Positions 53,903-64,000 of a stretch of DNA of 64,000 bases are shown here, piece after piece. The stretch lies in NCBI GenBank assembly GCA_013176395.1, contig JABMLP010000018.1:248001-312000 (forward strand). The letters are read 5' to 3'. Position numbers and translations under genes: made by a program. This stretch comes from Venturia oleaginea (lineage: Eukaryota; Ascomycota; Dothideomycetes; Venturiales; Venturiaceae). The notes under the pieces are model-generated. The model did no database searches, was not told the DNA's origin, and saw nothing but the letters and a program-made list of their open reading frames with translations. Within the stretch, counting starts at the first letter, position 1, and each line of letters begins with the position of its first letter.

Positions 53903-56581
53903 ATGGGATCGCCCTCAGAGTCTGAAGGAGAGATCGTTGAGTCGGCAGTCCAGGTGGATAAGGCAACTACGAGACCTAAAACAGCAAAAGAAATGTCGAT
54001 TGACCTCCATTACAGTACGCCCTCTTCGCGCGCCTCTACTCCGAGGCTGTCGATAGAGCCTCAAGCATTTGGACTTGATGGACAATATGACGATCACAGC
54101 GCCGGCGACGTGAAGCGACGACGCTCGCGTTCGCCATTCCGACACTCTAGGGGAGAAAAGCGTCGACGCGACAGCTACAGCAAGCTTGATTACGATGACT
54201 ATCCTCGCTCAACACGCGACGGACACGACGACCGCCGCCACAAGGTGCACATCGAGAACAACCGCCGATTTGATGATGGACGCCGACGACCTCCTTCGTA
54301 CGCGGACATAGACCATGATTCAACATCTCGCCGAGATGACCGCCGTCGCGACGATCGACACAAAGACCGAAAAGCTCGTGATAGGAGCAGAGAGCGCAAT
54401 TCGCGCGACCGAAGTAGGTCACCGTATCGGCATCCTCGTGGCGCAGAGCCCGATCGCAAGAGCAAGGCTGTACGTGAGGAGGTATTGAGCAGGGCACAAG
54501 GTGATCGTCGTGAGTATTCCAGTTCTTCTCGTCCACATCCGCGCGACCAGGACGTGCGCCGCTCGAACAGGGACGACCGATACAACCGCAACGACATGAC
54601 GACTCCTTTCAAGCCAGAATCGGGCTCTAAGGGCAGCAATGACAATTACCTTCGCGATTCTCCATCAAAAGGCTTACGTGAAGGTGATGACACCCACAAC
54701 AGGTATGCGAAGTCAACCCCTCCACATGTTTCACATGTCACTAATTCTTTCGCCAGAGATTCCCATAAAAACACTACCCGGTCAGGTGTATTCGAGGACA
54801 AGTATGAGTGGATGGCTGAGGGTGGGGAGAAGAAGAAACCTGCGAAAGAGGAGCCCGACTACGATGCACTCCTGAGCCAAAAGATACCAAATCCAGAAGC
54901 AGAGGCGGCAGCGGAGGTGGAAAAGCGTCGTCTTAGACGAGAAGCACTGAAAAAGCGACTGGCAGCGCAGACAGCCGGTGCTGACTCTGGTCCTTCAACA
55001 CCACCCACGCCAGATGTAGAATTGCCAGCAGCGCCTACTCGGCGTACATGTCAGTCAACCTCTGTAGTTTGTCACAACTCGGTACTAATCAAGCCAGCTT
55101 CACCTGAACTCCCCGATCCCAAACCAACACAAAAATCCACAAATGTGTCTCAAAGTCATCTCCGAGACGTTTCAAACGCTGTCGAAACGATGGAGGACCA
55201 GAACGAGGCAGAAGAACCATCGGCAGGAGACTACGATCCGACCATGGACGAACGAGAAAACAGGGTGCTGCATGAGCAACAGAGAACTCGTTCCGATGCT
55301 GTAGAACCGCAATTGATCGAGCAAGGTGATAGCTTCGTGGTAGCGCCTGAGGCAAAGGCTGAAGCCAACAACGACGACGAAGAGGATGACATGTTCGCTG
55401 CTGGATCTGACGATGACGACGATATGTTCTCCACCAAGTCTCTGCGTACTAAAACCAAAGCTGCTGCACCAACAGCCACCGGCGCAGGCCAGGTAGGTCG
55501 AAAACTGCACAAGAACATGTTGGACACCTGGGACGACCCCGAAGGCTACTACAAGATCATCGCTGGTGAACTGTTTGATGACCGCTATGTTCTTGGTGAA
55601 CTACTTGGTAAAGGCGTTTTCGCCAACGTTGTTCGAGCGACAGACAACAAGACTGGAAAGTTGGTGGCCATCAAAATCATCCGCAACAATGACAGTATGA
55701 AGAAAGCAGGTATGAAAGAAGTCGAGATGCTTCTTCGACTTTCCGAAAACGATCCTGAAGATCAAAAGCACATCGTCCGATTGCTTCGTTATTTCGACCA
55801 CAAGGACCATCTTTGCATGGTCTTTGAAAACTTGGGCAAGAACTTGCGCGGCGTGATCAAGTTTTATGGCCGCAACATCGGCATGCCTCTTAAAGTCGTT
55901 CGATCTTACGCCATACAGATGTTCAAGGCTCTCGGTCTTCTCAAGAAGTGCAATATCCTCCACGCTGATCTTAAACCAGACAATGTTCTTGCCGATGCTG
56001 AGGGAGGTACCAGAATCAAAATTGCCGATCTGGGATCTGCTGCAGATGCATCGGAGAAGGACATTACACCGTATCTCGTCAGTCGATTTTACCGTGCTCC
56101 GGAAATCATGATTGGCATCGCACCCGAATACGCCATTGACATGTGGTCCATTGGCTGTACCCTTTTCGAGCTTTTCACCGATAAGATACTCTTCCAGGGC
56201 GTTTCGAACAATCAGATGCTCAAGTCTATCATGGAGTGCCGGGGTAAGATCAGCAAGAAGGTCCTTCGACGTGGTGAGATGCGATTCATCCACTTTGATG
56301 AGCACCTCGAACAATTCTGGAGCTATGAGAAAGCTGGAAACCCCTTGAGAGACACGATTCGACCAATGGCCATCAGCTCTACGCCTGTGGCTGGTAAGGA
56401 CATCAAGGCTCGTCTTTGGAAGGCTGCCAAGATTAAGGGAACCTTCAACAACGAGGATTACAAGGAGCTGGAGATGTTCAGGGATTTACTGGACAAGTGC
56501 TTGAAGTTGGATCCAGAGGAGCGCATCACACCGAACCAGGCTCTGATGCACCCGTTCTTTCGAACTGTGCTGATAAAGTGA
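53903..56581 (+). CDS. PRP4-type splicing kinase
   Basis: Nuclear dual-specificity-like kinase of the Prp4/PRPF4B family, which phosphorylates tri-snRNP proteins to allow spliceosome activation. Residues 1-330 are Arg/Ser/Asp-rich (RRRSRSPFRHSRGEKRRRDS and many RS/DR repeats), 430-540 acidic. Kinase domain in the C-terminal 330 residues: LGELLGKGVFANVVRA, VAIKIIRNND (Lys), ILHADLKPDNVLA (HAD in place of HRD, as in this family), IADLGSAAD (DLG), PYLVSRFYRAPEIMIGIAPE, DMWSIGCTLFELFT. An intron fits at 55050-55097 (GTCAGT donor, TACTAAT branch site, CCAG acceptor); it is 48 nt and stop-free, so the protein is 876 residues spliced or 892 unspliced. Confidence 0.93.
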   Translation: MGSPSESEGEIVESAVQVDKATTRPKTAKEMSIDLHYSTPSSRASTPRLSIEPQAFGLDGQYDDHSAGDVKRRRSRSPFRHSRGEKRRRDSYSKLDYDDYPRSTRDGHDDRRHKVHIENNRRFDDGRRRPPSYADIDHDSTSRRDDRRRDDRHKDRKARDRSRERNSRDRSRSPYRHPRGAEPDRKSKAVREEVLSRAQGDRREYSSSSRPHPRDQDVRRSNRDDRYNRNDMTTPFKPESGSKGSNDNYLRDSPSKGLREGDDTHNRYAKSTPPHVSHVTNSFARDSHKNTTRSGVFEDKYEWMAEGGEKKKPAKEEPDYDALLSQKIPNPEAEAAAEVEKRRLRREALKKRLAAQTAGADSGPSTPPTPDVELPAAPTRRTCQSTSVVCHNSVLIKPASPELPDPKPTQKSTNVSQSHLRDVSNAVETMEDQNEAEEPSAGDYDPTMDERENRVLHEQQRTRSDAVEPQLIEQGDSFVVAPEAKAEANNDDEEDDMFAAGSDDDDDMFSTKSLRTKTKAAAPTATGAGQVGRKLHKNMLDTWDDPEGYYKIIAGELFDDRYVLGELLGKGVFANVVRATDNKTGKLVAIKIIRNNDSMKKAGMKEVEMLLRLSENDPEDQKHIVRLLRYFDHKDHLCMVFENLGKNLRGVIKFYGRNIGMPLKVVRSYAIQMFKALGLLKKCNILHADLKPDNVLADAEGGTRIKIADLGSAADASEKDITPYLVSRFYRAPEIMIGIAPEYAIDMWSIGCTLFELFTDKILFQGVSNNQMLKSIMECRGKISKKVLRRGEMRFIHFDEHLEQFWSYEKAGNPLRDTIRPMAISSTPVAGKDIKARLWKAAKIKGTFNNEDYKELEMFRDLLDKCLKLDPEERITPNQALMHPFFRTVLIK
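55050..55097 (+). other. 48-nt in-frame, stop-free intron in PRP4-type kinase
   Basis: Donor GTCAGT, branch-like GGTACTAATC 9-18 nt before the acceptor GCCAG. Removal joins RRTS to SPELPDPK. Length divisible by three and no stop, so retention would insert 16 residues. Confidence 0.75.
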
Positions 56582-57137
56582 ATAATGGATGAGGAGTCGA
56601 TGGTTATGATTAGATGACATACATTTGTTGAACAGCTCAGCTGGGAGGCATTGCGACTGTGAAATGCTCTCGGGACGGCGCTGATTGGGTCGCACTGTGA
56701 TAGACGCGTGTTGGCTATGATTCATTGGGAATTGAACTTTGGAGACAAAAGTATGAGTCAGGGAATGGCTCTTTACTTATGACATTGCACAATAGACAAG
56801 CGATAATTCGAAAATTCTTGACTGATTTCTCTTGACATATTAGCTACCATTCCACTTGACGCAATGTTCTGAATTGGAGGCGTTTGTTCAAGATCATATT
56901 CATGAAATCATGGATGAAGCCATGGAGAATTTCATTTGCAACGCCGTATCTCGCACATGAGTTTGGAATAGCTGGTGAGGCTGCACATTAAATTCTCCGT
57001 ACATCTACAGGAATTTACAAATCATGGATATACACAAAAGCCCAGCCACCTATTATCATCAGCCTAGTCGTGCTTCTCGATTCCCCATCAAGGAGTTTCA
57101 AAGTTGCATGGTTCGTCCCTCCTTCTGTTAGGATTCA
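56582..57137. other. Convergent intergenic region
   Basis: Between the kinase and the deubiquitinase gene. No gene recognised. Confidence 0.6.
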
Positions 57138-59191
57138 CTAAACGTCCTCGTCTTCTCCGCTGATCAATTCGTAGAAAAGTAGGTAAACTTCCTTCTGCAT
57201 CCCCAAAACCTCAGTCGTTTTACTTTCCTTCACTTTATCATCGCTTACGCGCCACCACAGATTATCCCTCTTTTTCTGCTTCCTTTTCGCCCTCGCTTTC
57301 TCACCCAGCACGTTGGGAACAATTTTCGAACTCACATTACTCAATCTGACACCTGTACTTGGAGCTGCTGATTCAGTTGGGCTCGTACTTTCCGTCATTA
57401 TTATCTCCACCTTTTCTTTCGGTGCTGAAGTCGGTGGTTTCGATTTCCGTCTCATGGAACCTGCGATAGAGAAGGAGGAGCGGGAGGATAGGGACGTTTC
57501 AGATGGAGAAGCGAGGTTGGGTGTTGAGAACGCTGATGGTTCGGCGGATTCGGATGTGGGTGAGATCATGGAGGATAAGCCTGATAACCTTTTACTGACG
57601 CCTTTACTTGATCTTCGTTCTTCTGTGCTTTGGGCACCGAGGCGGGGACTTTGCACAGCGCTAGGGATGGCGCTGCCGTTTAGGCTTTGGCTGTAGACGC
57701 CTTCTGAGCCGAAGGAGTGGGGTGTGGAGAAGGGTACTGAGGTTACTTGTCGACGGAAGGTTTCGTAGTGACCACTGTTGTGGCCGCCTTTGTGTGTTAC
57801 AACACCTAGCAGTCTGTATTTTCTTTGATTGACAATACCGCCCAGCGGTAGTGTTTCGGGGAATGTGACTTTGGCCATGTTCTTTTGCGATAGGGAAGTT
57901 GCTGAGTACATTGATCTTGAGAGATGAATGCCTAGTAGTTTGGGAAACGAGGATATCCGCATGTGTCGCTGTATTTGACGTGCGGGCGCGAGCTTGAGGT
58001 CGGGCAATTGAACGCCTTCCGGAGGCGTTTCTGGATCTTCGTCCAACGCTCTTTGGATTTTCTCGATATCTGATGTGAGGCCTGCTCTTGTTTCTGGGTT
58101 GCTTTCCGTGGCGAGTAACCTTTTCTTGGAGCTCAAGGCGTGGTCGAGTCGACACCTGTCGCATTTGAAGTCTTCTATGGTCTCAACTCTGAACATGCCA
58201 TCGAAGCAATGGTTCAGCGTGGTGGAGCTCTTTTGTGGGACAGCAAGTGTCAGCGTCACGAAGTTAGATTCTGATGGTTTTGGCTTGAAGTGACAATGTT
58301 GGCATTCGATATGCGACTCCATTTTGCCTTCGAAAGGAAATCCTTCTTCTTCCTGTAGTTCATCATCAGTGACAGTGACTGCTTCGTCTAGTGATGGTGG
58401 GCTTGGGGTTGATTCTGGAGTAGAGCCAGGCTCTTTCTCTGCCTTCTCTTCCGTGGTCGGTGATGCCGGCGGCATACTCAGTACGAAGTCTTCAGGCGTC
58501 TCTTGTGATATCTTTTCGCCTTGGACAAAAGTGAGGCCTAAGAGTGATCTCGACCTTGCGCGTTGCCGCGCCTTGAGCCCAGCATGATATTCGTCACATA
58601 ACCTCTCCGTCACAACTTGAAGAAATTCCTGAGCATCCTGCTGCTGCCGACTTATCCTGGTGTGAAAGGCATACTCCAGCGCAACAACAAATTCCTGCGC
58701 CGATATGGTTTTCTTATATATTGGTCTCTCGTTCAGTTTGTCCAGAATATCCTTCAGCGCTTGAGTGACAATGCCGGCCCTTAACCCTTCCAACTTCGAC
58801 AAGTTCGCACCTGCGCTCTTCCCACTGCCTTCCGCATCTTCAGCTGTTATCTTGTAAACATCTGAACCGTCTAACTTCCGTCGGTGAAGTTCGCGTATGA
58901 GGTACTTTCTCAGATCGGGAAGGCCGGCAAGTGCTTGGAGGACGGAATTGATGAAACAGTCTGTGCCATGGTATAAGCATTTGGAATAGCTCTATGATCT
59001 GATATCGAGGGCATGTTCATACCGTTGGCGGGGTTCACCAGTCCTACAACAGGTCTTCGTGTGCTGGGCTTCAAGCCAGGACTGCCTTCACCGTCGAGGA
59101 AGAAGGTAGGACCAAAGACGTAGACAAGAGTGATTGCGGCGAGGGAGGCTCCAGCAGCGTAGGTAGCTATCGTCAGAGGCTTTTCTGGCAT
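57138..59191 (-). CDS. Ubiquitin C-terminal hydrolase, Ubp16/USP30-like
   Basis: Cysteine protease removing ubiquitin; the N-terminal membrane helix (TIATYAAGASLAAITLVYVF) resembles the mitochondrial outer membrane enzymes Ubp16 and USP30. Exons 59191-59023 and 58960-57138, 663 residues. The intron sits just before the catalytic Cys codon: GLVNPAN-G/DCFINSVLQAL. Further motifs: SRQQQDAQEFLQVVTERL, two CxxC pairs of the fingers zinc site (IECQHCHFKP, FKCDRCRLDH), FPKLLGIHLSRS, and the His box THKGGHNSGHYETFRR. A Ser-rich insertion of about 150 residues (SKRLSGLSSMISPTSESAEP) separates the His box from the final WWRVSDDKVKE...YLLFYE block. The first in-frame ATG is 59191 (MPEKPLTIATYAAG). Confidence 0.92.
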
Positions 59192-59637
59192 AATCAACGA
59201 CAGGCGCTACAGTCTCGGCTTGAGTCGCCGTCGTTGGGCATGGAGTTTGCGCGTGGTAGATTTGGGGCGCGTAGACGAGGTTTCCAGAGATGCTTTTTGG
59301 CGATTATGTTTTCCCCTTAGGCTTCGACTGCTGTGTAACAAGATACCAGTTATATGCAGTAAACAGGCAGTTGGGGAGCTTCGTTGGCTGGCTTCAATTC
59401 GCTCGGGCGACTGCCGTGTTTGGCCGAGCTCGAAGAGACATCAGAATTATTCCACGGCCACGATACATCCCACTCAAATGCCATTGAACAAAGAAGCCGT
59501 CGTTCATCCATTGCAGAGACCCTACGCGAATTCACCCACTATTACGCGTCAATTGAGCTACCCGAAAAGTGAGAAAAGCTCCCTGAAGTTCCGCCGAATC
59601 TTTTTCTGGTCATTGATCATCGGGCATACACCACACA
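59192..59637. promoter_or_regulatory. Divergent promoter region, Ubp16-like / bL9m
   Basis: 446 bp between start codons of two genes for mitochondrial proteins. No specific site recognised. Confidence 0.4.
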
Positions 59638-60517
59638 ATGCCTCCTAGACTACGGCCGTCTTCAATCCCTCAATGTTTTTCTTGCGCGCGGAGCTATATT
59701 AAAGCTGGCACAGTGGAATGGAGACCGCTATTTGGCGTGGGCGGTCAGACAAGAGGCATTGCAAAGGACAAGGACAAGCGCATTTCAGTACAGCTTTTGA
59801 TGCCCCAGGTTGGTTATGGAAAACCAGGTGAGAAATTCAATCTCCCAGTGAATTGATGTTGTACTGATAGATTCATACAGGCAGATATGTTCCTGTTGCA
59901 AGAGGAGTGATGCGAAACAAATGGTTCCCAAACAAGATCGCGAGATACGCTGTCGACGACGAATTGAAGGCCATCAGAGACGGGAAGATCGTTGTGGAGA
60001 GAGACTATGAATTTGGCGCACGGGAACAGCCAAAACCGGTCGAGTTAGAAAAGGATGAGGTTGAGGAAGAGGTCGAGGTCGAAGTGCTACAAGAAGCACC
60101 AAAGGTCGAGGGTATCAACGTATGTTTCTGACTACATCTTGAGTCAACGCACTCCAACTAATAATATTGTAGCCACAACGAGCAATGGATCTCATAGGCG
60201 TCCTCGTCCCACAAAGATTAGACTTCATTCGAGCTCCACGCGGTGAAGTCCCTGACGCAATAGGCCAGACCATTCCTATCTTCGGCTCCGTATCACTAGC
60301 AGACATCGTCCAAGAGATCCGATCGTTACTATCTCACAACGACGAGGCGGCACGAATTACACTGGACGAAAGCGATATAAAGTTTGTGGATATGAAATTG
60401 GAAGACCCTACGAGGGTGAAGCACTTGGGCATGTTCGCCATCAGGATATTGGTGAAGGGGTCAGACCAATGGCCTGTTGAAAGGAAGGTCCAGGTTATTG
60501 CCCCAGGCGAATCATAG
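59638..60517 (+). CDS. MRPL50: Mitochondrial large-subunit ribosomal protein bL9m
   Basis: Three exons: 59638-59827, 59881-60119 and 60173-60517, 774 nt, 257 residues. The N-terminus MPPRLRPSSIPQCFSCARSY is Arg/Ser-rich without acids, a mitochondrial presequence. The bL9 core follows: ISVQLLMPQVGYGKPG-RYVPVARGVMRNKWFPNKIARYA. The second exon ends with a very acidic linker (ELEKDEVEEEVEVEVLQEAP) and the third holds the fungal C-terminal domain (MDLIGVLVPQRLDFIRAPRG ... LADIVQEIRSLLSHND). Both introns are GT-AG, the second with a clear CTAAT branch region. Divergent from the Ubp16-like gene. Confidence 0.88.
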
Positions 60518-61323
60518 GGTTGGGAGAGGCTGTGGATCACAGAGAGATCTCAAAATGTCGAGGCCTCTTGATATCGTGCCTCTTCTCCGGCACCTAAGTT
60601 CGCTGCTCCTGATCCAAAGCCCGTATACCACTGTAGGATGAAAGAACTCTTCCATGAATCTTACTACGTGCTCCACAACAGACCTCGTCCCCAGGACATA
60701 ATATTTTCCAGTGTCATAAAATGAGTGTTTCTCGATTGGTTCAGGAAGTAGAAGAAATTCCTGCAATCCTGCTAGACTAGTCGCTGGGAACATACCAACC
60801 TCTTTCTGGAAATAAGTGCATCGAATCGGCATCCGAGACTCACGGATCTTCCACATAGTAATATGGCCCGGGTTCCAGCACGTCCCGCTATGAAACCATA
60901 TGGTGTGGAATTGATGTTGGGGTTCGGGTTCACGATGACCAGCGAAGTTCGGAGGCGTGGAAGCCCAGAAACTGGTGAGCTTCAACATCTACCGTCGTTA
61001 CCAAGGTTGTATCCAGTTGGCTGGCTTTGACACACTGGTTTTGTGGAGATATAAGAAGCCCTCGGCCTCCTGCTGTTACGTGACTCTTTAAGACGTTTCT
61101 CATCTGTCGCCTATCAATTGTCTCAACATCTTGATCTGAAAACAAATTCTCTTGATGTATGCCACGCTAAGCCTTAAACCCCACCCCACCATATACCCCT
61201 CCACGATAAAGTCCCACGCTGCTTTCTCTCTCTCTCTTAACGGCACTCGCTTTCTATCTCTCAAATATCCGTACCACACTACAAACTCTGACCCGGAATA
61301 CAGAAAAATCACAATAGTTCATC
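60518..61323. other. Intergenic; possible reverse-strand frame
   Basis: A 158-codon reverse frame from ATG 60988 to 60512 (MLKLTSFWASTPPNFAGHRE; later SFYDTGKYYVLGTRSVVEHV) slightly overlaps the 3' end of the bL9m gene. Composition is protein-like but no motif is recognised, so I do not call it as a gene. Upstream of FBA1 there is a pyrimidine-rich tract (CTTTCTCTCTCTCTC near 61220). Confidence 0.4.
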
Positions 61324-62516
61324 ATGCCTGGAGCTCAATCAGTCCTCTCCCGCAAGACCGGAGTCGTACGTACATGCCCAGACGATATCGGATTTTGATT
61401 CGGACTGACCTGTCCAGATCGTCGGTGACGACGTGCTCGCCCTCTTCAACCATGCACAAGAGAACAAATATGCCATCCCAGCTATCAATGTCACTTCCTC
61501 CTCCACTGTCGTCGCCGCTCTAGAAGCCGCTCGCGATGCAAAGGCACCCATCATCTTGCAAACGTCGCAGGGTGGAGCCGCCTACTTCGCCGGTAAGGGC
61601 GTCGCCAACGGAAAGCAAGAAGCTTCTATTCAGGGCGCTGTTGCTGCGGCTCAGTAAGACTTCAAGATCACTCTACTACGGGCTCGTTTGCTAACCCCAC
61701 GATAGTTACATCCGTGCAATTGCACCAGCCTACGGCATCCCAGTCATCCTCCACACCGATCACTGCGCAAAGAAGCTCCTACCATGGTTGGACGGCATGC
61801 TCGATGCCGATGAAGCTTACTTCAAGGAGCACAAGGAGCCCCTCTTCTCCTCCCACATGATCGATCTCTCGGAAGAGTCCGTCGAAGAGAACCTCGAGAC
61901 CACCGCCAAGTACCTCAAGCGTGCCGCACCAATGAAGCAATGGTTAGAGATGGAAATCGGCATTACTGGTGGTGAGGAGGACGGTGTCGACAACAGCGAT
62001 GTCGACAACAACTCTCTTTACACCCAACCCGAGGATATTTACAACATTTACAACACCCTCAAGCCAATCTCTCCATACTTCTCGATCGCTGCTGGTTTCG
62101 GAAACGTTCACGGTGTCTACAAGCCAGGTAACGTCAAGCTCCACCCAGAGCTCCTCGGAAAGCACCAGGCATATGTCAAGGAGAAGGACAGCAGCGTCAA
62201 GGGTGACAAGCCAGTCTACCTCGTCTTCCACGGTGGATCCGGATCCACAGTCCAAGAATTCAAGGACGCTATCAGCTACGGTGTCGTCAAGGTCAACTTG
62301 GACACTGACTTGCAGTACGCCTACCTCACCGGTATCCGGGACTACGTTCTGAATAAGAAGGATTACCTCTTGGCCCAGGTCGGTAACCCAGATGGAGAGG
62401 ATAAGCCCAACAAGAAGTACTACGACCCACGTGTCTGGGTTCGCGAGGGTGAGAAGACCATGTCTGCGCGTGTTAAGATTGGTCTCACCGACTTCAACAC
62501 TGCTGGTCAATTGTAA
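61324..62516 (+). CDS. FBA1: Fructose-bisphosphate aldolase, class II
   Basis: Zinc-dependent glycolytic aldolase, cytosolic. Three exons: 61324-61365, 61418-61653, 61706-62516, 1089 nt, 362 residues (yeast Fba1 360). MPGAQSVLSRKTGVIVGDDV start; zinc/catalytic block PVILHTDHCAKKLLPWLDGM with the D-H pair; EMEIGITGGEEDGVDNS; second His in IAAGFGNVHGVYKPGNVKLH; third in YLVFHGGSGST; GVVKVNLDTDLQYAY. Strong third-position C bias compared with neighbours, as expected for a highly expressed gene. The first exon encodes only 14 residues. Confidence 0.97.
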
Positions 62517-63149
62517 ATGGTCGATTGATTGCAGGGATTCGCTATGGACGCTCGGGGATTGGGTAGTGCATGTCATTCGATGATTTGAATGTAGCTGTGA
62601 CAACGACGATTATGAGCAATCAAGATGCCTATACTTATTCCTGACGAGACGAAGAAAAAATTCAAAAGGTTAGCCAGCGTCTCGCCATATCAATGAGTAC
62701 GCCTACTGCCTACTAAAGTGAGTCCACAAGACTCTCCGCATTGTGATGTGCCATGATCCGACCAAGCACTCGCTCTCTGATCGATTACCTCCCAATTTCC
62801 CAGCCTTACAAATACTCGATCGTGATAGGTATGGCAAAGCGGCGGATCAGCCTTGCCGTTAGCCTGTTGGGACATGACTCGAGATGCGCCTACAAAATCA
62901 GTCATGGGCACTCGATGCAACTTTAACACCCACTTTGCATTGCTTCCACCTGCCGGTCAGGTGCAGGCCGCGACCAATCCAGACGCACTTCTCTTCACCG
63001 TTCCTCCGTATCTCTGATCTGTCCCCTCTTGCAATCCTGCCTGGAAGACTACCTTCGCTGCAACATATAGAGAGCTTAAGAATTACCTATAGGAAGCATC
63101 CACACTGGACTGAGAAAGACAATTGAATTGAACCAAGAGCACATTCGGC
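62517..63149. other. Intergenic, no gene recognised
   Basis: Between FBA1 and the oxidoreductase gene. No gene or repeat seen. Confidence 0.6.
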
Positions 63150-64000
63150 ATGTCCTTCTTCACCCGCAAGAAGGAGGGCAAGATGTCGCCCGCCCTCGCA
63201 AAGAAACTCGATCAGCTGCCCTCCTCGAATACAACTACTTCCTCGACCTCTTCCAACGACGATTCATTCCAAGTCATTGATAAACCTTCTAACACCTCCC
63301 CCACAAAAGCCGGGTACAATGTCCCACGCGTCCTCGTTATCGGTGCAGGCTCCAGGGGCCATGCATACTCTAAGCCCATACAACGCCTTGGTTTAGGCAA
63401 GATAGTAGCGGTTTGCGAACCCATAACATTCAAGAGACAAGAGTTTGGTCAAAGATATATCTGGGGCCCTGCGGCCCGGGAAGCAAGAGCTCACGAGGAA
63501 TTCGAGGACTGGAATGATTTCGTGAAGTACGAAAGTACACGCCGTCAACGGGTTGCTGCTGGCGAGCTCACGGCAGAAAAAGATGATGGACACGGGGAGT
63601 GGGTGGTTGTCGATGCCGTGTTCATCTGCGTCCTAGATGAGATGCATACGGCTGTCGTTAAAGCCCTTGCGCCACTAGGTCTTCATATCATGTGTGAGAA
63701 ACCTCTGGCTACGACTTTGGAGGACACCATTTCAATCTATGAAGCCGTTACGAAGGAATGGGATGTTCTAGGTAGGAAGACGTTGTTCGGTATTGGACAT
63801 GTTTTAAGGTACAGTCCTTTCAATAGGGAATTGAGACGCCTCGTAAGAGAAGAAGAGGTAATAGGTGATGTGGTTAGTATTGAGCATACGGAGCCGATCG
63901 GATGGTGGCATATGAGCCATTCCTACGTACGGTTCGTACACACTTGATTCAAAACGAGGTAGTAGAAGCTAATCCAGGAAAGCGGTAACTGGAGAAGAGA
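63150..64000 (+). CDS. Gfo/Idh/MocA-type NAD-dependent oxidoreductase, 3' end beyond window
   Basis: Predicted sugar- or inositol-type dehydrogenase with Rossmann fold. Exon 1 is 63150-63926 with a GTACGG donor; the acceptor CCAG at 63975-63978 starts exon 2 (ESGNWRRE), cut by the window edge. Residues 1-55 are a Ser/Thr-rich lead (SSNTTTSSTSSNDDSFQVID). The NAD motif is VPRVLVIGAGSRGHAYSKPI at about 58-77; VVDAVFICVLDEMHTAVVKA and GLHIMCEKPLATTLEDT carry the family EKP Lys; then the substrate-domain start FGIGHVLRYSPFNRELR. The substrate is not inferable from half a protein. Confidence 0.88.

Noticed and set aside
60512..60988. 158-codon reverse frame overlapping the end of the bL9m gene
   Set aside because: Protein-like composition but no motif and it overlaps a confident gene; left as a remark only.
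61944..62603. 219-codon reverse frame over FBA1
   Set aside because: Shadow of the strongly codon-biased aldolase gene on the opposite strand.

Overview
This is nuclear DNA of a filamentous ascomycete, most likely Pezizomycotina; I cannot name the class. The evidence is short GT-AG introns (about 45-70 nt) in most genes, canonical fungal housekeeping genes (HOM6, TYR1, FBA1, PER1, AAR2, PRP4-type kinase, uS11, SNU13), fungal transposon families (Tad-like LINE, Fot1/pogo, Tc1-like), and several stop codons of the kind left by repeat-induced point mutation (RIP).

Layout. 1-4.8 kb: an amidase running off the left edge, a CCDC174-type nuclear protein and homoserine dehydrogenase. 5.5-13.6 kb: an island of broken sequence holding a LINE ORF1 fragment, a Fot1-like element with almost perfect 43-bp inverted repeats, a decayed nucleotidyltransferase-like gene, and two neighbouring Tc1-like elements, one broken and one with an open transposase frame. 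13.7-19.3 kb: a cytochrome P450, ribosomal protein uS11 and prephenate dehydrogenase. 20-22.9 kb: secreted-protein candidates, including a fungal phospholipase A2, followed by a long tetranucleotide microsatellite. 23.1-27.8 kb: PER1 (with an apparent one-base frameshift), SNU13 and AAR2. 28.1-35 kb: an accessory group of a metallo-beta-lactamase-fold enzyme, a P450 with an in-frame stop, a short-chain dehydrogenase and a conserved protein of unknown function, with a 395-bp MITE-like element between the P450 and the dehydrogenase. 36.2-37.4 kb: an orphan seven-helix membrane protein.

37.4-53 kb is gene-poor. It contains a Ran1-type serine/threonine kinase preceded by more than 6 kb without a recognisable gene, a nested tandem repeat (about 353 bp with an internal 136-bp period), one orphan secreted-protein candidate and a degraded coding stretch. 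52.6-64 kb returns to housekeeping: a NADAR-family protein with a GC-AG intron, the PRP4-type splicing kinase, a Ubp16/USP30-like mitochondrial deubiquitinase, mitochondrial ribosomal protein bL9m, fructose-bisphosphate aldolase, and an NAD-dependent oxidoreductase cut by the right edge.

Four genes belong or may belong to pre-mRNA splicing (CCDC174-like, SNU13, AAR2, PRP4 kinase), and SNU13/AAR2 form a divergent pair. The Ubp16-like enzyme and bL9m form a divergent mitochondrial pair. Exon coordinates were derived by eye from splice signals, reading-frame continuity and family motifs; all family assignments are from memory of motifs, without database searches.
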